DNA of 39,400 bases from Propionibacteriaceae bacterium. Its GTDB lineage: Bacteria; Actinomycetota; Actinomycetes; Propionibacteriales; Propionibacteriaceae. This document shows positions 1 to 7,967 of this stretch, piece after piece. A model generated the notes under the pieces. That model worked only from the letters and a program-made list of their open reading frames with translations. It ran no database searches and was not told the origin of the DNA. Within the stretch, counting starts at the first letter, position 1; each line of letters starts with the position of its first letter. The DNA lies in the NCBI GenBank assembly GCA_027492675.1, contig JAPUEI010000085.1, positions 1 through 39,400 of the forward strand, read 5' to 3'. The position numbers and the translations under genes are program-made.

Positions 1-182
1 CAGCAGGACCCTCAGGCCCCACAGATCGAATGTCACCTACTCATGCAGCAGACCCAGATGCGACCGCGCCTCGATCCAGGCGCGGGAAGCCCATCGCCAG
101 ATACTCGACGCCCCCAGCGCGAGGATCCACCCGATGCGCGAAGTCCTACCCGACGCCACCCAACTCCCGCGACCACCCCCGC

Positions 183-213
183 TTGACAGAACCACATCTT
201 CCGCGTTGACTAT
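183..213 (+). promoter_or_regulatory. Candidate promoter of the padR-MFS pair, probably leaderless
   Basis: TTGACA at 183-188 is a perfect -35 hexamer. A weak -10 (GACTAT, 208-213) follows after a 19-bp spacer, and the GTG start lies at 219, about where transcription would begin. No Shine-Dalgarno sequence precedes the GTG, so a leaderless mRNA is the simplest reading. The spacer is long and the -10 poor. A second TTGACT at 206-211 could belong to another promoter. Nothing else was recognised in positions 1-182. Confidence 0.4.
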
Positions 214-226
214 TCCACGTGGAACA
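211..226. promoter_or_regulatory. Palindrome over the padR start, candidate autoregulatory operator
   Basis: TTCCACGTGGAA at 213-224 is a perfect 12-bp palindrome; adding flanks gives 16 bp (211-226) with one mismatched pair. It covers the GTG start codon at 219. PadR-family repressors commonly bind inverted repeats near their own promoter, so autoregulation is a reasonable inference. Its resemblance to parS is discussed under rejected items. Confidence 0.45.
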
Positions 227-809
227 TTCACCATCGAACAAGTCGAGCGGACTGCCCCCCGTCGCGGTGTCGATCCTCGCTCTGCTGGCCGAGCGGCCGA
301 TGCATCCGTATGAGATGTACCAGACCCTTCGCGAGCGCCACGAGGACATCGTCATGCCGGTCAGCGTCGGCTCTCTCTACAACGGGGTCGCGCGGCTCGC
401 CGAGCACGGACACGTCCGACCCACCACCACCGAACAGGTGGGCAACCGCCCCGAGCGGACCACGTACGAGATCACCGACAGCGGCCACAGCGTCATGCGC
501 GCCCGCATCGCCGAGCTCCTCTCCCAGCCGTCGTCCGCCTCCACCGCCGACCACGGCGGGCTCGGCGAGCTGCACAACCTCGCGACCGACGTCGTGCTGC
601 ACTCCCTCGACGCCCGACTGGGGACGTTGGACAGCCAGCTCGCCGAGTACGAATCCCTGCTGAGCCAAGCCCGCGACCGCGCGGTGGACGAGGTGTACCT
701 GCTGTACGCCGCGTACCTGGTCACCCAGCGCCAATCCGAACGCGCGTGGATCGCAGAACTGCGCCAGCGCATCCAGACAGGAGACCTCTCATGGCCGACA
801 TCGAAGTGA
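219..809 (+). CDS. PadR-family transcriptional regulator
   Basis: The product is 196 aa. The N-terminal winged helix is recognisable (LLAERPMHPYEMYQTLRERH, then VGSLYNGVARLAEHGHV and a beta wing ending in YEITDSG), as in PadR proteins, followed by a helical C-terminal dimerisation part. PadR repressors typically control a neighbouring efflux pump and release DNA on binding a small molecule. The downstream MFS exporter overlaps this gene by 19 bp, so the two are almost certainly cotranscribed and this protein probably regulates the pump. The GTG at 219 is preferred because the wing-helix fold begins near residue 12 and no later start would keep it whole. The ligand is unknown. Confidence 0.88.
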   Translation: MEHSPSNKSSGLPPVAVSILALLAERPMHPYEMYQTLRERHEDIVMPVSVGSLYNGVARLAEHGHVRPTTTEQVGNRPERTTYEITDSGHSVMRARIAELLSQPSSASTADHGGLGELHNLATDVVLHSLDARLGTLDSQLAEYESLLSQARDRAVDEVYLLYAAYLVTQRQSERAWIAELRQRIQTGDLSWPTSK

Positions 810-2302
810 CGACGGGCGGCGGACGCCAGTCCGTCGATGACGTCGTCGTCCCCAAGGAGGCATGGAAGGCCCTGTGGGCCCTCGTCCTCGGCTTCTTCAT
901 GATCCTCGTCGACTCGACCATCGTGTCGGTCGCGACCCCATCGCTGATGCGCGCCTTCAACGCGGGCATCGACACCGTCGTGTGGGTCACCAGCGCGTAC
1001 CTGCTCGCCTTCGCCGTCCCCATGCTGATCACCGGCCGCCTCGGCGACCGGATCGGCCCCAAGCGCATCTACCTCATCGGCCTGGTCGTGTTCACGCTGT
1101 CCTCGGCGTGGTGTGGCCTCACCGGCACGCTGGGCCTCGGCATCGGCTGGCTCGTCGCCGCCCGCGTGCTCCAGGGCCTCGGCGGCTCGATGATGTCGCC
1201 CCAGACGATGACCGTGATCGCGCGCATCTTCCCGCCTCAGAAGCGCGGCGGAGCGATGGCGATCTGGGGAGCCGTCGCCGGCGTCGCCTCGCTCGTCGGC
1301 CCGGTCCTCGGCGGCCTGCTCATCGACAGCGTCGGCTGGGAGTGGATCTTCTTCATCAACCTGCCCGTCGGCATCCTCACGTTCGTCCTCGTGATGCGCC
1401 TGGTCCCGAAGCTCCAGACCCACAGCCACTCCTTCGACTGGATCGGCGTGGCCCTGAGCGCCGTCGGCCTGTTCTGCGGCGTGTTCGCCATCCAGGAGGG
1501 CGAGACGTACGACTGGGGCACCATCACCGGGATCATCAGCGTGCCGTTGCTGCTGATCGTGGCCGCCGTGCTGCTGGCCGTCTTCGTGTGGTGGCAGGCG
1601 CGCCAGAAGAGCGAGCCGCTGGTGCCGTTGAGCCTCTTCGCCGACCGCAACTTCTCGGTCTCCAACATCGCCATCGCGACCGTGGGCTTCGCGATCACGG
1701 CCATGGTGTTCCCGTTCATGATCTACGCCCAGGTGATCCGTGGCCTGGACCCGACCCACGCGGCGCTTCTCATGGCCCCGCAGGCGATTGCCGGCATGGT
1801 GCTGGCGCCCGTGGCCGGCAAGCTCGTGGACAGGCTGCACCCGCGGTACCTGGCCGCCGCCGGACTTCTGGGCATGAGCGTCGGCATCTTCTGGCTCTCG
1901 CGGGTCATGACAACGACCTCGGAGACCTGGCAGATCCTGCTGCCCGCCCTGCTCATGGGCATGGCGAGCTCCTTCGTCTGGGGCACGCTGTCCACGGGAG
2001 CGAACCGCAACCTTCCTCCGCAGTCCGCAGGGTCAGGATCGGGCGTCTACAACACCGTCCGCCAGATCGGCGCGGTCATCGGGTCAGCGGCCATCGCCGT
2101 GCTCATGGAGTCGCGGATCGCCGCCCACCTGCCCGGCTCCCAGGGGTTCTCCCTGTCGCAGGGTACGGGCGCGCCCCTGCCGCCGTTCGTCCGCACAGGC
2201 CTGGCCGCGGCCCTCAGCGATGCCATGGTTCTGCCCGCCGCGGTCCTGCTCATCGGGTTCGTGGCGGCCCTCTTCTACGAGAACCTGCGTCACCTTCGTT
2301 GA
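791..2302 (+). CDS. MFS drug exporter, DHA2 (EmrB/QacA-like, 14 TM)
   Basis: This is a 503-aa polytopic membrane protein with the length and 14-helix hydrophobicity pattern of DHA2 proton-antiport multidrug exporters. The loop motif GRLGDRIGPKR between helices 2 and 3 is MFS motif A, and GPVLGGLLID matches the antiporter motif C in helix 5. The ATG at 791 is chosen over an in-frame upstream ATG (746) because AGGAG lies 7 nt before it and the upstream residues look like PadR coding sequence in another frame. It overlaps padR and is presumably its regulatory target. The substrate cannot be read from the sequence. Confidence 0.9.
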   Translation: MADIEVTTGGGRQSVDDVVVPKEAWKALWALVLGFFMILVDSTIVSVATPSLMRAFNAGIDTVVWVTSAYLLAFAVPMLITGRLGDRIGPKRIYLIGLVVFTLSSAWCGLTGTLGLGIGWLVAARVLQGLGGSMMSPQTMTVIARIFPPQKRGGAMAIWGAVAGVASLVGPVLGGLLIDSVGWEWIFFINLPVGILTFVLVMRLVPKLQTHSHSFDWIGVALSAVGLFCGVFAIQEGETYDWGTITGIISVPLLLIVAAVLLAVFVWWQARQKSEPLVPLSLFADRNFSVSNIAIATVGFAITAMVFPFMIYAQVIRGLDPTHAALLMAPQAIAGMVLAPVAGKLVDRLHPRYLAAAGLLGMSVGIFWLSRVMTTTSETWQILLPALLMGMASSFVWGTLSTGANRNLPPQSAGSGSGVYNTVRQIGAVIGSAAIAVLMESRIAAHLPGSQGFSLSQGTGAPLPPFVRTGLAAALSDAMVLPAAVLLIGFVAALFYENLRHLR

Positions 2303-2321
2303 GCGTCCCTTAACCATCGGA

Positions 2322-2347
2322 CCCCGGGCTGACTTCGTCTCCCGGGG
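2322..2347 (+). terminator. Possible terminator hairpin after the MFS gene
   Basis: CCCCGGG (2322-2328) and CCCGGGG (2341-2347) can pair as a 7-bp all-GC stem with a 12-nt loop, 19 bp past the MFS stop. There is no clear T-run, so this is only a plausible intrinsic terminator. Confidence 0.35.
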
Positions 2348-2393
2348 CCCCTTGGCGCGCGCCCCTCGCGAGATTCCCGCTCATGAGAAGACT

Positions 2394-2421
2394 TTCACAA
2401 TCGCTTGATCTCGAGTAGGTT
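2394..2421 (+). promoter_or_regulatory. Candidate promoter of the glycan gene cluster
   Basis: TTCACA (2394-2399) and TAGGTT (2416-2421) are separated by 16 bp. The same -10 sequence is seen in the candidate amylase promoter. It lies about 60 bp before the first glycosyltransferase start. Assigned by eye only. Confidence 0.3.
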
Positions 2422-2479
2422 TCATCCCACACCGCCTGTTGGGGGACGGTGACTTGGGGAAGTCTTAACAGGAGTGGCC

Positions 2480-3325
2480 ATGTCGAATGGCAGGAATCTC
2501 ACGCGTCCACGCGTGTCCATCATCCTTCCGACGCTGAACGAAGCGCGCAATCTCGAGGTGCTGGTGCCCGATCTTCCGGAGCGCTTCGAGGTCGTCCTCG
2601 TCGACGGCGGCTCCACGGATGACACGGTTGAGGTCGCCCGGGACCTGCTCCCTGACGTCAAGGTCGTGCAGCAAACGCGCCGCGGCAAGGGCAACGCTCT
2701 CGTGTGCGGCATGCTCGCGGCGTCCGGCGACATCGTCGTGACCCTGGATGCGGACGGCTCGGCCGACCCGTGTGAGATCCCGGCCTTCGTCGAGGCTCTC
2801 GTCGACGGCGCCGACTTCGCCAAGGGCTCCCGCTACCTGCCCGGCGGTGGCAGCGACGATCTGACGAAGCTCCGTCGCGCCGGCAACCTGGGCCTCAACA
2901 TGGTCAGCAACTGGCGTCTGGGCACGAAGTTCACCGACCTCTGCTACGGCTACAACGCTTTCTGGCGCGACATCGTGCCGAGCCTCAACCTCCCCGACCC
3001 CCGGCTTCCGTCCCCCCTCGACGGCTCCCGGATCTGGGGCGACGGCTTCGAGATCGAGACGCTCGTGACCATCCGCGTCGTCCAGGAGGGCCACCGCGTC
3101 ACCGAGGTGCCGAGCTTCGAGCTCGACCGCATCTACGGCTCCAGCAACCTCCAGACCTTCGCCGACGGCCGGCGCGTGCTGCGCACGATCGCGGTCGAGA
3201 CGCTCGCGGGCGGCAAGGCTCAGAGAGGGCCGCTCACCACGGCCACGCCGCGTCACGACTCGCTCGCCGGGTGCATCCTGCGGGCGCGTATGGCCACGCC
3301 CGCCGTCACGGGGTTCGCTGCCTGA
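2480..3325 (+). CDS. Family 2 glycosyltransferase
   Basis: The product is a 281-aa GT-A enzyme. The opening VSIILPTLNEARN strand, VDGGSTDD at 41-48 (nucleotide binding) and LDADGS at 89-94 (DxD metal/sugar-nucleotide site) are typical of GT2 proteins, and the arrangement resembles polyprenyl-phosphate mannosyl/glucosyltransferases such as DPM1 and its relatives. No transmembrane segment is obvious, so it probably acts at the inner membrane face. The start at 2480 is supported by AGGAG at 2470-2474; a GTG at 2474 is in frame but overlaps the ribosome site. It is the first gene of the cluster, 44 bp ahead of a second GT2. Donor and acceptor are not determinable. Confidence 0.85.
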   Translation: MSNGRNLTRPRVSIILPTLNEARNLEVLVPDLPERFEVVLVDGGSTDDTVEVARDLLPDVKVVQQTRRGKGNALVCGMLAASGDIVVTLDADGSADPCEIPAFVEALVDGADFAKGSRYLPGGGSDDLTKLRRAGNLGLNMVSNWRLGTKFTDLCYGYNAFWRDIVPSLNLPDPRLPSPLDGSRIWGDGFEIETLVTIRVVQEGHRVTEVPSFELDRIYGSSNLQTFADGRRVLRTIAVETLAGGKAQRGPLTTATPRHDSLAGCILRARMATPAVTGFAA

Positions 3326-3369
3326 GGACGTGCGGCGGACCTGTCCGTCGCCACCAGGGGGCCTGAGTC

Positions 3370-4338
3370 ATGCGAACCGCGATCGTCGTCTGTGCCTACA
3401 CGCTGCTGCGCTGGGACGACATCGTCTCGGGGCTGACGGAGGCTGAGCACCAGCTCGTACAGACCTCGCGTGACGGCGAGGTCGTGCTGGTGGTGGACCA
3501 CAACGCCGAGCTGTACGCCCGGGCGCTGGCCGAGCTCGCGCATCCGGGCCTGCGCATCCTCGAGAACAGCCGCACGCAAGGCCTTTCGGGCGCGCGCAAC
3601 ACCGGCGTCACCGAGGTCGAGGCGGATGTGTACGTGTTCCTCGACGACGACGCCGTACCGCAGCCGGGATGGCTGGACGGTCTACTCGACCCGTTCTCCG
3701 ACGACGCCGTCATCATCACCGGTGGCGCCGCGACGCCGCGCTGGCCCGAGTCCGGCAGACCCGCGCTGCTGCCCGCCGGCGACGACCGCGGCGAGTTCGA
3801 CTGGGTGATCGGCTGCACGTACACCGGCCAGCCGCGCACGCGCTCCGAGGTCCGCAACGTCATGGGCTGCTCGATGGCCATGCGCGCGCGGGTGTTCGAG
3901 TCCGCAGGCCTGTTCGGCGAGGATCTCGGCCGCGTCGGCACCGTCCCCTACGGCTGCGAGGAGACCGAGCTGTGCATCCGTGCGGCCGAGACCCCGGGCG
4001 TACGGATCGTGTTCGAGCCGACCTCGCAGGTGCTCCACCGGGTGACGCCGCAGCGCACCACCTGGTCGTACCTGTGGCGCCGCTGCTACGCCGAGGGCAT
4101 CTCGAAGGCGGCCGTCGCCGAGCGCACCGCGCCGCGGAAGGCCTTGGCGACCGAGACCACGTACACCACGCACGTCCTGCCCAAGGGGCTGGTTCGTGAA
4201 CTGCGGTCCGTGCCGCAGCGCGGTCGGGCCGGGCTGGCCGGCGCCAGCGCGATCGTGACCGGCCTGGCAGTCACAATGGTGGGGTACGCCGTGGGGCGGA
4301 TCGCGATCCGAGGGGGTCGCAGGGGGGACAACACATGA
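3370..4338 (+). CDS. Family 2 glycosyltransferase with C-terminal membrane segment
   Basis: The product is 322 aa. The GT-A core shows VVDHN at 41-45, the acceptor-side GLSGARNTGV and the DxD-like LDDDAVP at about 91-97, all normal for GT2 enzymes of polysaccharide assembly. Near the end, AIVTGLAVTMVGYAVG forms one hydrophobic helix followed by Arg-rich residues, so the C terminus probably sits in the cytoplasmic membrane. Its stop overlaps the next start (ATGA at 4335-4338), which ties it to the methyltransferase-nucleotidyltransferase cassette. The specific sugar transferred is unknown. Confidence 0.85.
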   Translation: MRTAIVVCAYTLLRWDDIVSGLTEAEHQLVQTSRDGEVVLVVDHNAELYARALAELAHPGLRILENSRTQGLSGARNTGVTEVEADVYVFLDDDAVPQPGWLDGLLDPFSDDAVIITGGAATPRWPESGRPALLPAGDDRGEFDWVIGCTYTGQPRTRSEVRNVMGCSMAMRARVFESAGLFGEDLGRVGTVPYGCEETELCIRAAETPGVRIVFEPTSQVLHRVTPQRTTWSYLWRRCYAEGISKAAVAERTAPRKALATETTYTTHVLPKGLVRELRSVPQRGRAGLAGASAIVTGLAVTMVGYAVGRIAIRGGRRGDNT

Positions 4339-5579
4339 CCACGTCTTGTCGACTGTGTGGCGGCACCGAGCTGGTGTCGGTGCTGGACCTGGGCGCGAGC
4401 CCGCCGTGCGAGGCGTTCCTGCCGGCCGAGGCGCTCGATACCGCCGAAGCCACGTACCCGCTGCACCTGCGTCTGTGCCCGGACTGCCTGATGCTGCAGA
4501 TCCCGGCGCTGATCCAGCCCGACGAGACGTTCACCGACTACGCCTACTACTCGTCCTACTCGACGAGCTGGGTCGACCACGCGCGGCGCTTCGTCGACGC
4601 GGCGGTCGCGGACCTCGGCCTCACGAAAGACTCGTTCGTCGTCGAGGTCGCCAGCAACGACGGCTACCTGCTCCAGCACGTCGTCGAGCGCGGCATCCGC
4701 TGCCTCGGCATCGAGCCCAGCGTCAACGTCGGTGCGGCTGCGGTCGCCAACGGCGTGCCCACGCTGACCGCGTTCCTCGATGAGGAGCTCGGCGCGAAGG
4801 TCGCGGCCGAGCACGGCAAGGCCGACCTCGTCGTCGCCAACAACGTCTGGGCACACATCCCTGACATCCTGGGGTTCACCCGCGGCCTGCGGGCGATGGT
4901 CGCCGACACCGGCCGGGTCTCCATCGAGGTCCACCACGCCCTCTCGCTGGTCACCGAGGCGCAGTTCGACACGATCTACCACGAGCACTTCCAGTACTGG
5001 ACCGTGCTGGCCGCCGTCGAGGCGCTCGGGCTCGGTGGGCTGCGGCTCGTCGACGTCGAGCTGCTGCCCACGCACGGCGGGTCGATCCGGCTGTGGGCCG
5101 TGCCCGAGGACTCCACCGTGGAGGTCTCCCCGAGGGTCGCCAGCGTCGTACAGACTGAGCGCGAAGCCGGGCTGGACACGGTCGCGGGCTACATGAGCCT
5201 CGCCCGCGCCACCTCGCGGATCCGCGACGACCTCGTCGCCTATCTCATCGAGGCCCGCCGCGAGGGTCGACGGGTCGTCGGCTACGGCGCCCCCGGCAAG
5301 GGCAACACGCTGCTCAACTACTGCGGCATCCGGCCCGACCTCGTCGCCTACCTGGCCGACCGCAACCCGTACAAGCACGGTCGGTTCACCCCGGGCGTAC
5401 GGATCCCGGTCGTGCCACCCGAGCACCTGACGGCCGATGCTCCCGACGAGGTGCTCGTGCTGCCGTGGAACCTGCGTACGGAGATCACGGCCCAGCTGTC
5501 GGAGACGCTGAAGCCCGGCACGAAGCTGATCTTCCCGCTCCCGGCGCTCGACGTGGTCACGGTGGGAGACGAGTCGTGA
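4335..5579 (+). CDS. Sugar C-methyltransferase (TylC3/NovU/TcaB9-like)
   Basis: This 414-aa protein has the full three-part layout of SAM-dependent C-methyltransferases acting on nucleotide-linked keto sugars. An N-terminal zinc site uses C5, C8, C48 and C51. The SAM domain has EVASNDGYL at 104-112 as motif I. The signature YHEH at 215-218 matches the catalytic Tyr-Glu-His region of TcaB9-type enzymes. A C-terminal Rossmann-like domain begins near GYGAPGKGNTLLNY. Length is normal for the family. It overlaps both neighbours by 4 bp, implying coupled translation with the nucleotidyltransferase. The exact methylated carbon, usually C3, is inference. Confidence 0.86.
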   Translation: MTTSCRLCGGTELVSVLDLGASPPCEAFLPAEALDTAEATYPLHLRLCPDCLMLQIPALIQPDETFTDYAYYSSYSTSWVDHARRFVDAAVADLGLTKDSFVVEVASNDGYLLQHVVERGIRCLGIEPSVNVGAAAVANGVPTLTAFLDEELGAKVAAEHGKADLVVANNVWAHIPDILGFTRGLRAMVADTGRVSIEVHHALSLVTEAQFDTIYHEHFQYWTVLAAVEALGLGGLRLVDVELLPTHGGSIRLWAVPEDSTVEVSPRVASVVQTEREAGLDTVAGYMSLARATSRIRDDLVAYLIEARREGRRVVGYGAPGKGNTLLNYCGIRPDLVAYLADRNPYKHGRFTPGVRIPVVPPEHLTADAPDEVLVLPWNLRTEITAQLSETLKPGTKLIFPLPALDVVTVGDES

Positions 5580-6307
5580 AGGTCGTCCTGTTCTGCGGTG
5601 GCTACGGCATGCGCATGCGCGGCTGGGACGGCGAGGGCCTGCCCAAGCCGCTGCAGCTCGTCGGCGAGATCCCGTTGCTCGTGCACATCATGAACTACTA
5701 CGCCTCGTACGGGCACACCGACTTCGTGCTCTGCCTGGGCTATGCGGCCGACCAGATCCGCGACGCCGTGGCCGAGGCGCAGGCGACGCACGACTTCGCC
5801 CGGGACTGGACCATCGACTGCGTCGACACCGGCTTGGACACCCCGATCGGTGAGCGCCTCCACCTCGTGGCCGACCGGGTCGCGGGCGAGGAGCTGTTCT
5901 TCGCCAACTACGCCGACGTACTCTCCGACGTCGACCTCGACGAGATGCTCGCCTCGATGCGCGCCCAGCCGGACATCGACGCCATGCTGCTCGGGGTACG
6001 GCCTCAGGGCTCGTTCCACGTCGTACAGGCCGGCCCTGACGGCAGGGTCACCGATCTGTACTCGATCGGCGACCTCTCGCTGCGCACCAACGGCGGCTAC
6101 CTCCTGCTGCGCCCCACGGTGCTCGATCGACTTGGCGACCGCAAGGACCTGGTCCCGACCGTGTTCGCGGAGCTCGCCGCGCTCGGCCGCCTCGCCAGCC
6201 ACGAGCACGACGGTTTCTGGATGCCGGCCGACACCTTCAAGGAGCGCGCCGCGATGCACGAGCTGTGGGAGTCGGGCCAGGCGCCGTGGAAGAGGTGTAC
6301 GGAATGA
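5576..6307 (+). CDS. Sugar-1-phosphate nucleotidyltransferase (cytidylyltransferase-like)
   Basis: The product is 243 aa. VLFCGGYGMRMR at 4-15 followed by LPKPL at 22-26 is the nucleotide and phosphate-binding signature of nucleotidyltransferases, and HIMNYYASYGHTDFVLCLGY closely resembles the same region of glucose-1-phosphate cytidylyltransferase (RfbF). It probably makes the NDP-sugar used by the adjacent epimerase and methyltransferase. The usual GGxGTRL is changed to GGYGMRM, so specificity may differ. The GTG at 5576 overlaps the previous stop (GTGA) and has GGGAGA upstream; 4 bp are shared with the next gene. Confidence 0.75.
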   Translation: MKVVLFCGGYGMRMRGWDGEGLPKPLQLVGEIPLLVHIMNYYASYGHTDFVLCLGYAADQIRDAVAEAQATHDFARDWTIDCVDTGLDTPIGERLHLVADRVAGEELFFANYADVLSDVDLDEMLASMRAQPDIDAMLLGVRPQGSFHVVQAGPDGRVTDLYSIGDLSLRTNGGYLLLRPTVLDRLGDRKDLVPTVFAELAALGRLASHEHDGFWMPADTFKERAAMHELWESGQAPWKRCTE

Positions 6308-6954
6308 GCGTGACCCTGTCGGGCATCTCCCACGTGGTCGTCGCCGGCGCCCATTGCGACGACATCGCGATCGGCTGCGGGGCCACCCTGCTGGCCCTGC
6401 GCGCGGCCAACCCCGAACTGGTCGTGTCGGCCTTCATCCTGACCGGGGGCGGGACACCGCGCGAGGCCGAGGAGCGCGCGGCGGTGGAGGCGTTCGCGCC
6501 CGGCGCCGCGGTGACGGTCGGTGACCTGCCCGACGCCCGTACCCCTGCCTACTGGCTCGCCGCCAAGGAGTCGCTGGCGACGTTCAAGAAGTCCCTGGCC
6601 ATGCCCGCCGACCTGGTCCTCGGGCCGCACGCCGACGACGCCCACCAGGACCACAGACTGCTCGCCGAGCTGCTCGTCACGGAGTTCCGGGCCCAGCCGC
6701 TGTGGGGGTACGAGATCCTCAAGTACGAGTCCGACCTGCCCCGCGTGGACACGTACGTGCCTGTCAGCGCGGAGATCGCCCACACCAAGAGCGCTCTCAT
6801 CGAAGCCCACTACCCGAGCCAGAACGGCCATCCTTGGTTCGACGAGGAGGCCTTCCTCGCGTTGCTGCGGGTGCGGGGAGCCCAATGCAACACCCGCTAC
6901 GCCGAAGGATTCGTCGTGGCCAAGACCGTGATCGTGATCGGAGACATGTCGTGA
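6304..6954 (+). CDS. PIG-L family deacetylase
   Basis: The 216-aa protein carries both metal-site signatures of the LmbE/PIG-L zinc deacetylases: AHCDD at 16-20 (AHPDD in most members) and HADDAHQDH at 109-117. These enzymes remove acetyl groups from N-acetylated sugars. Its place inside a nucleotide-sugar cassette, overlapping the nucleotidyltransferase by 4 bp and the SDR epimerase by 4 bp, suggests it acts on a sugar intermediate or on the finished glycan. The Pro-to-Cys change next to the metal ligands is unusual but not necessarily inactivating. The true substrate is unknown. Confidence 0.82.
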   Translation: MSVTLSGISHVVVAGAHCDDIAIGCGATLLALRAANPELVVSAFILTGGGTPREAEERAAVEAFAPGAAVTVGDLPDARTPAYWLAAKESLATFKKSLAMPADLVLGPHADDAHQDHRLLAELLVTEFRAQPLWGYEILKYESDLPRVDTYVPVSAEIAHTKSALIEAHYPSQNGHPWFDEEAFLALLRVRGAQCNTRYAEGFVVAKTVIVIGDMS

Positions 6955-7967
6955 AGGTGCTGCTGACCGGACACCAGGGCTACCTGGGCACGGTGATGGC
7001 GCCCGTGCTGGCCGCCGCTGGACACGAGGTCGTCGGCCTCGACACCGGGTGGTTCGCCGGCAACGTGCTCGGACCGATGCCCGCCGACCCGCCGACCATC
7101 ACCCGCGACCTGCGCGACGTGACCGTCGGCGACCTCGAGGGCTTCGACGCGGTCATCCACCTGGCGGCGCTGAGCAACGACCCGCTGGGCGCGCTCGCCC
7201 CGGAGATCACATACGACATCAACCATCACGCGTCCTCCCGCCTCGCGCGACTGGCCAAGCAGGCCGGCGTCGGGCGCTTCCTGTACTCGTCGACGTGCTC
7301 GGTGTACGGGGCTTCGGGCTCCGGGCTGGTCGCCGAGGACGCCGAGCTGGCGCCGTTCACGCCGTACGCCGTGAGCAAGGTCCGGGTCGAGGCCGACCTG
7401 CTCGAGCTCGCCGACGACACGTTCACCACCGTCGCGCTGCGCAACGCGACGGCGTTCGGCTACTCCCCCCGGCTGCGCGCCGACATCGTGCTCAACAACC
7501 TCGTCGGCTACGCCCTGCTGACCGGCGAGGTGCTCGTCATGAGCGATGGCACTCCGTGGCGGCCGCTGGTGCACGCGGGCGACATCGCCGACGTGTTCGC
7601 GGCGGCGCTGGTGGCGCCGGCCGAGACCGTACAGCGCAAGGCCCTGAACGTCGGCGACGAGAGCAACAACGTGACCGTGGCGGAGATCGCCGAGGCGGTG
7701 GCCGCTGAGACGGGCGCGTCCGTACGGATCACCGGCGAGGCCGGGAACGACCCCCGCTCGTACCGCGTGGACTTCTCCCTGCTCCGCGAGACGCTGCCGT
7801 CTGTACGGGTGCACCGCTCGATCGCCGACGGCGCCCGCGAGCTGGTCGCGGCCTACCGCGAGCACGATCTGACCCAGGAAGCGTTCGCGTCCCGGTTCGT
7901 CAGGCTCGCGCGGATCCGCGAGCTTCAGGACTCCGGAGCGCTCGACGCGGACCTGCGAGCCACGTGA
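6951..7967 (+). CDS. NAD-dependent epimerase/dehydratase (extended SDR)
   Basis: The product is 338 aa. GHQGYLG at 7-13 is the NAD-binding glycine motif, TxxSVYGASG near 115-123 supplies the catalytic Ser/Thr, and Y139-AVS-K143 is the catalytic YxxxK pair. This is the extended SDR family that epimerises, reduces or dehydrates nucleotide sugars. It starts at a GTG overlapping the PIG-L stop (GTGA). Its last 43 bp overlap the 3' end of the convergent RmlC-like gene. As the only SDR in the cassette it may do 4-keto reduction or 4,6-dehydration; which one cannot be told. Confidence 0.83.
   Translation: MKVLLTGHQGYLGTVMAPVLAAAGHEVVGLDTGWFAGNVLGPMPADPPTITRDLRDVTVGDLEGFDAVIHLAALSNDPLGALAPEITYDINHHASSRLARLAKQAGVGRFLYSSTCSVYGASGSGLVAEDAELAPFTPYAVSKVRVEADLLELADDTFTTVALRNATAFGYSPRLRADIVLNNLVGYALLTGEVLVMSDGTPWRPLVHAGDIADVFAAALVAPAETVQRKALNVGDESNNVTVAEIAEAVAAETGASVRITGEAGNDPRSYRVDFSLLRETLPSVRVHRSIADGARELVAAYREHDLTQEAFASRFVRLARIRELQDSGALDADLRAT

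Noticed and set aside
211-226. A parS (ParB-binding) site
   Set aside because: It differs from the consensus TGTTTCACGTGAAACA at three positions and no parAB or origin gene is nearby; the PadR context gives a simpler reading.
37-234. A small minus-strand open frame at the left edge
   Set aside because: No motif, no ribosome site, and it overlaps the padR promoter and start.
377-1840. A long minus-strand open frame opposite padR and the MFS gene
   Set aside because: His/Asp/Arg-rich translation typical of a shadow frame; the plus-strand genes have clear motifs.
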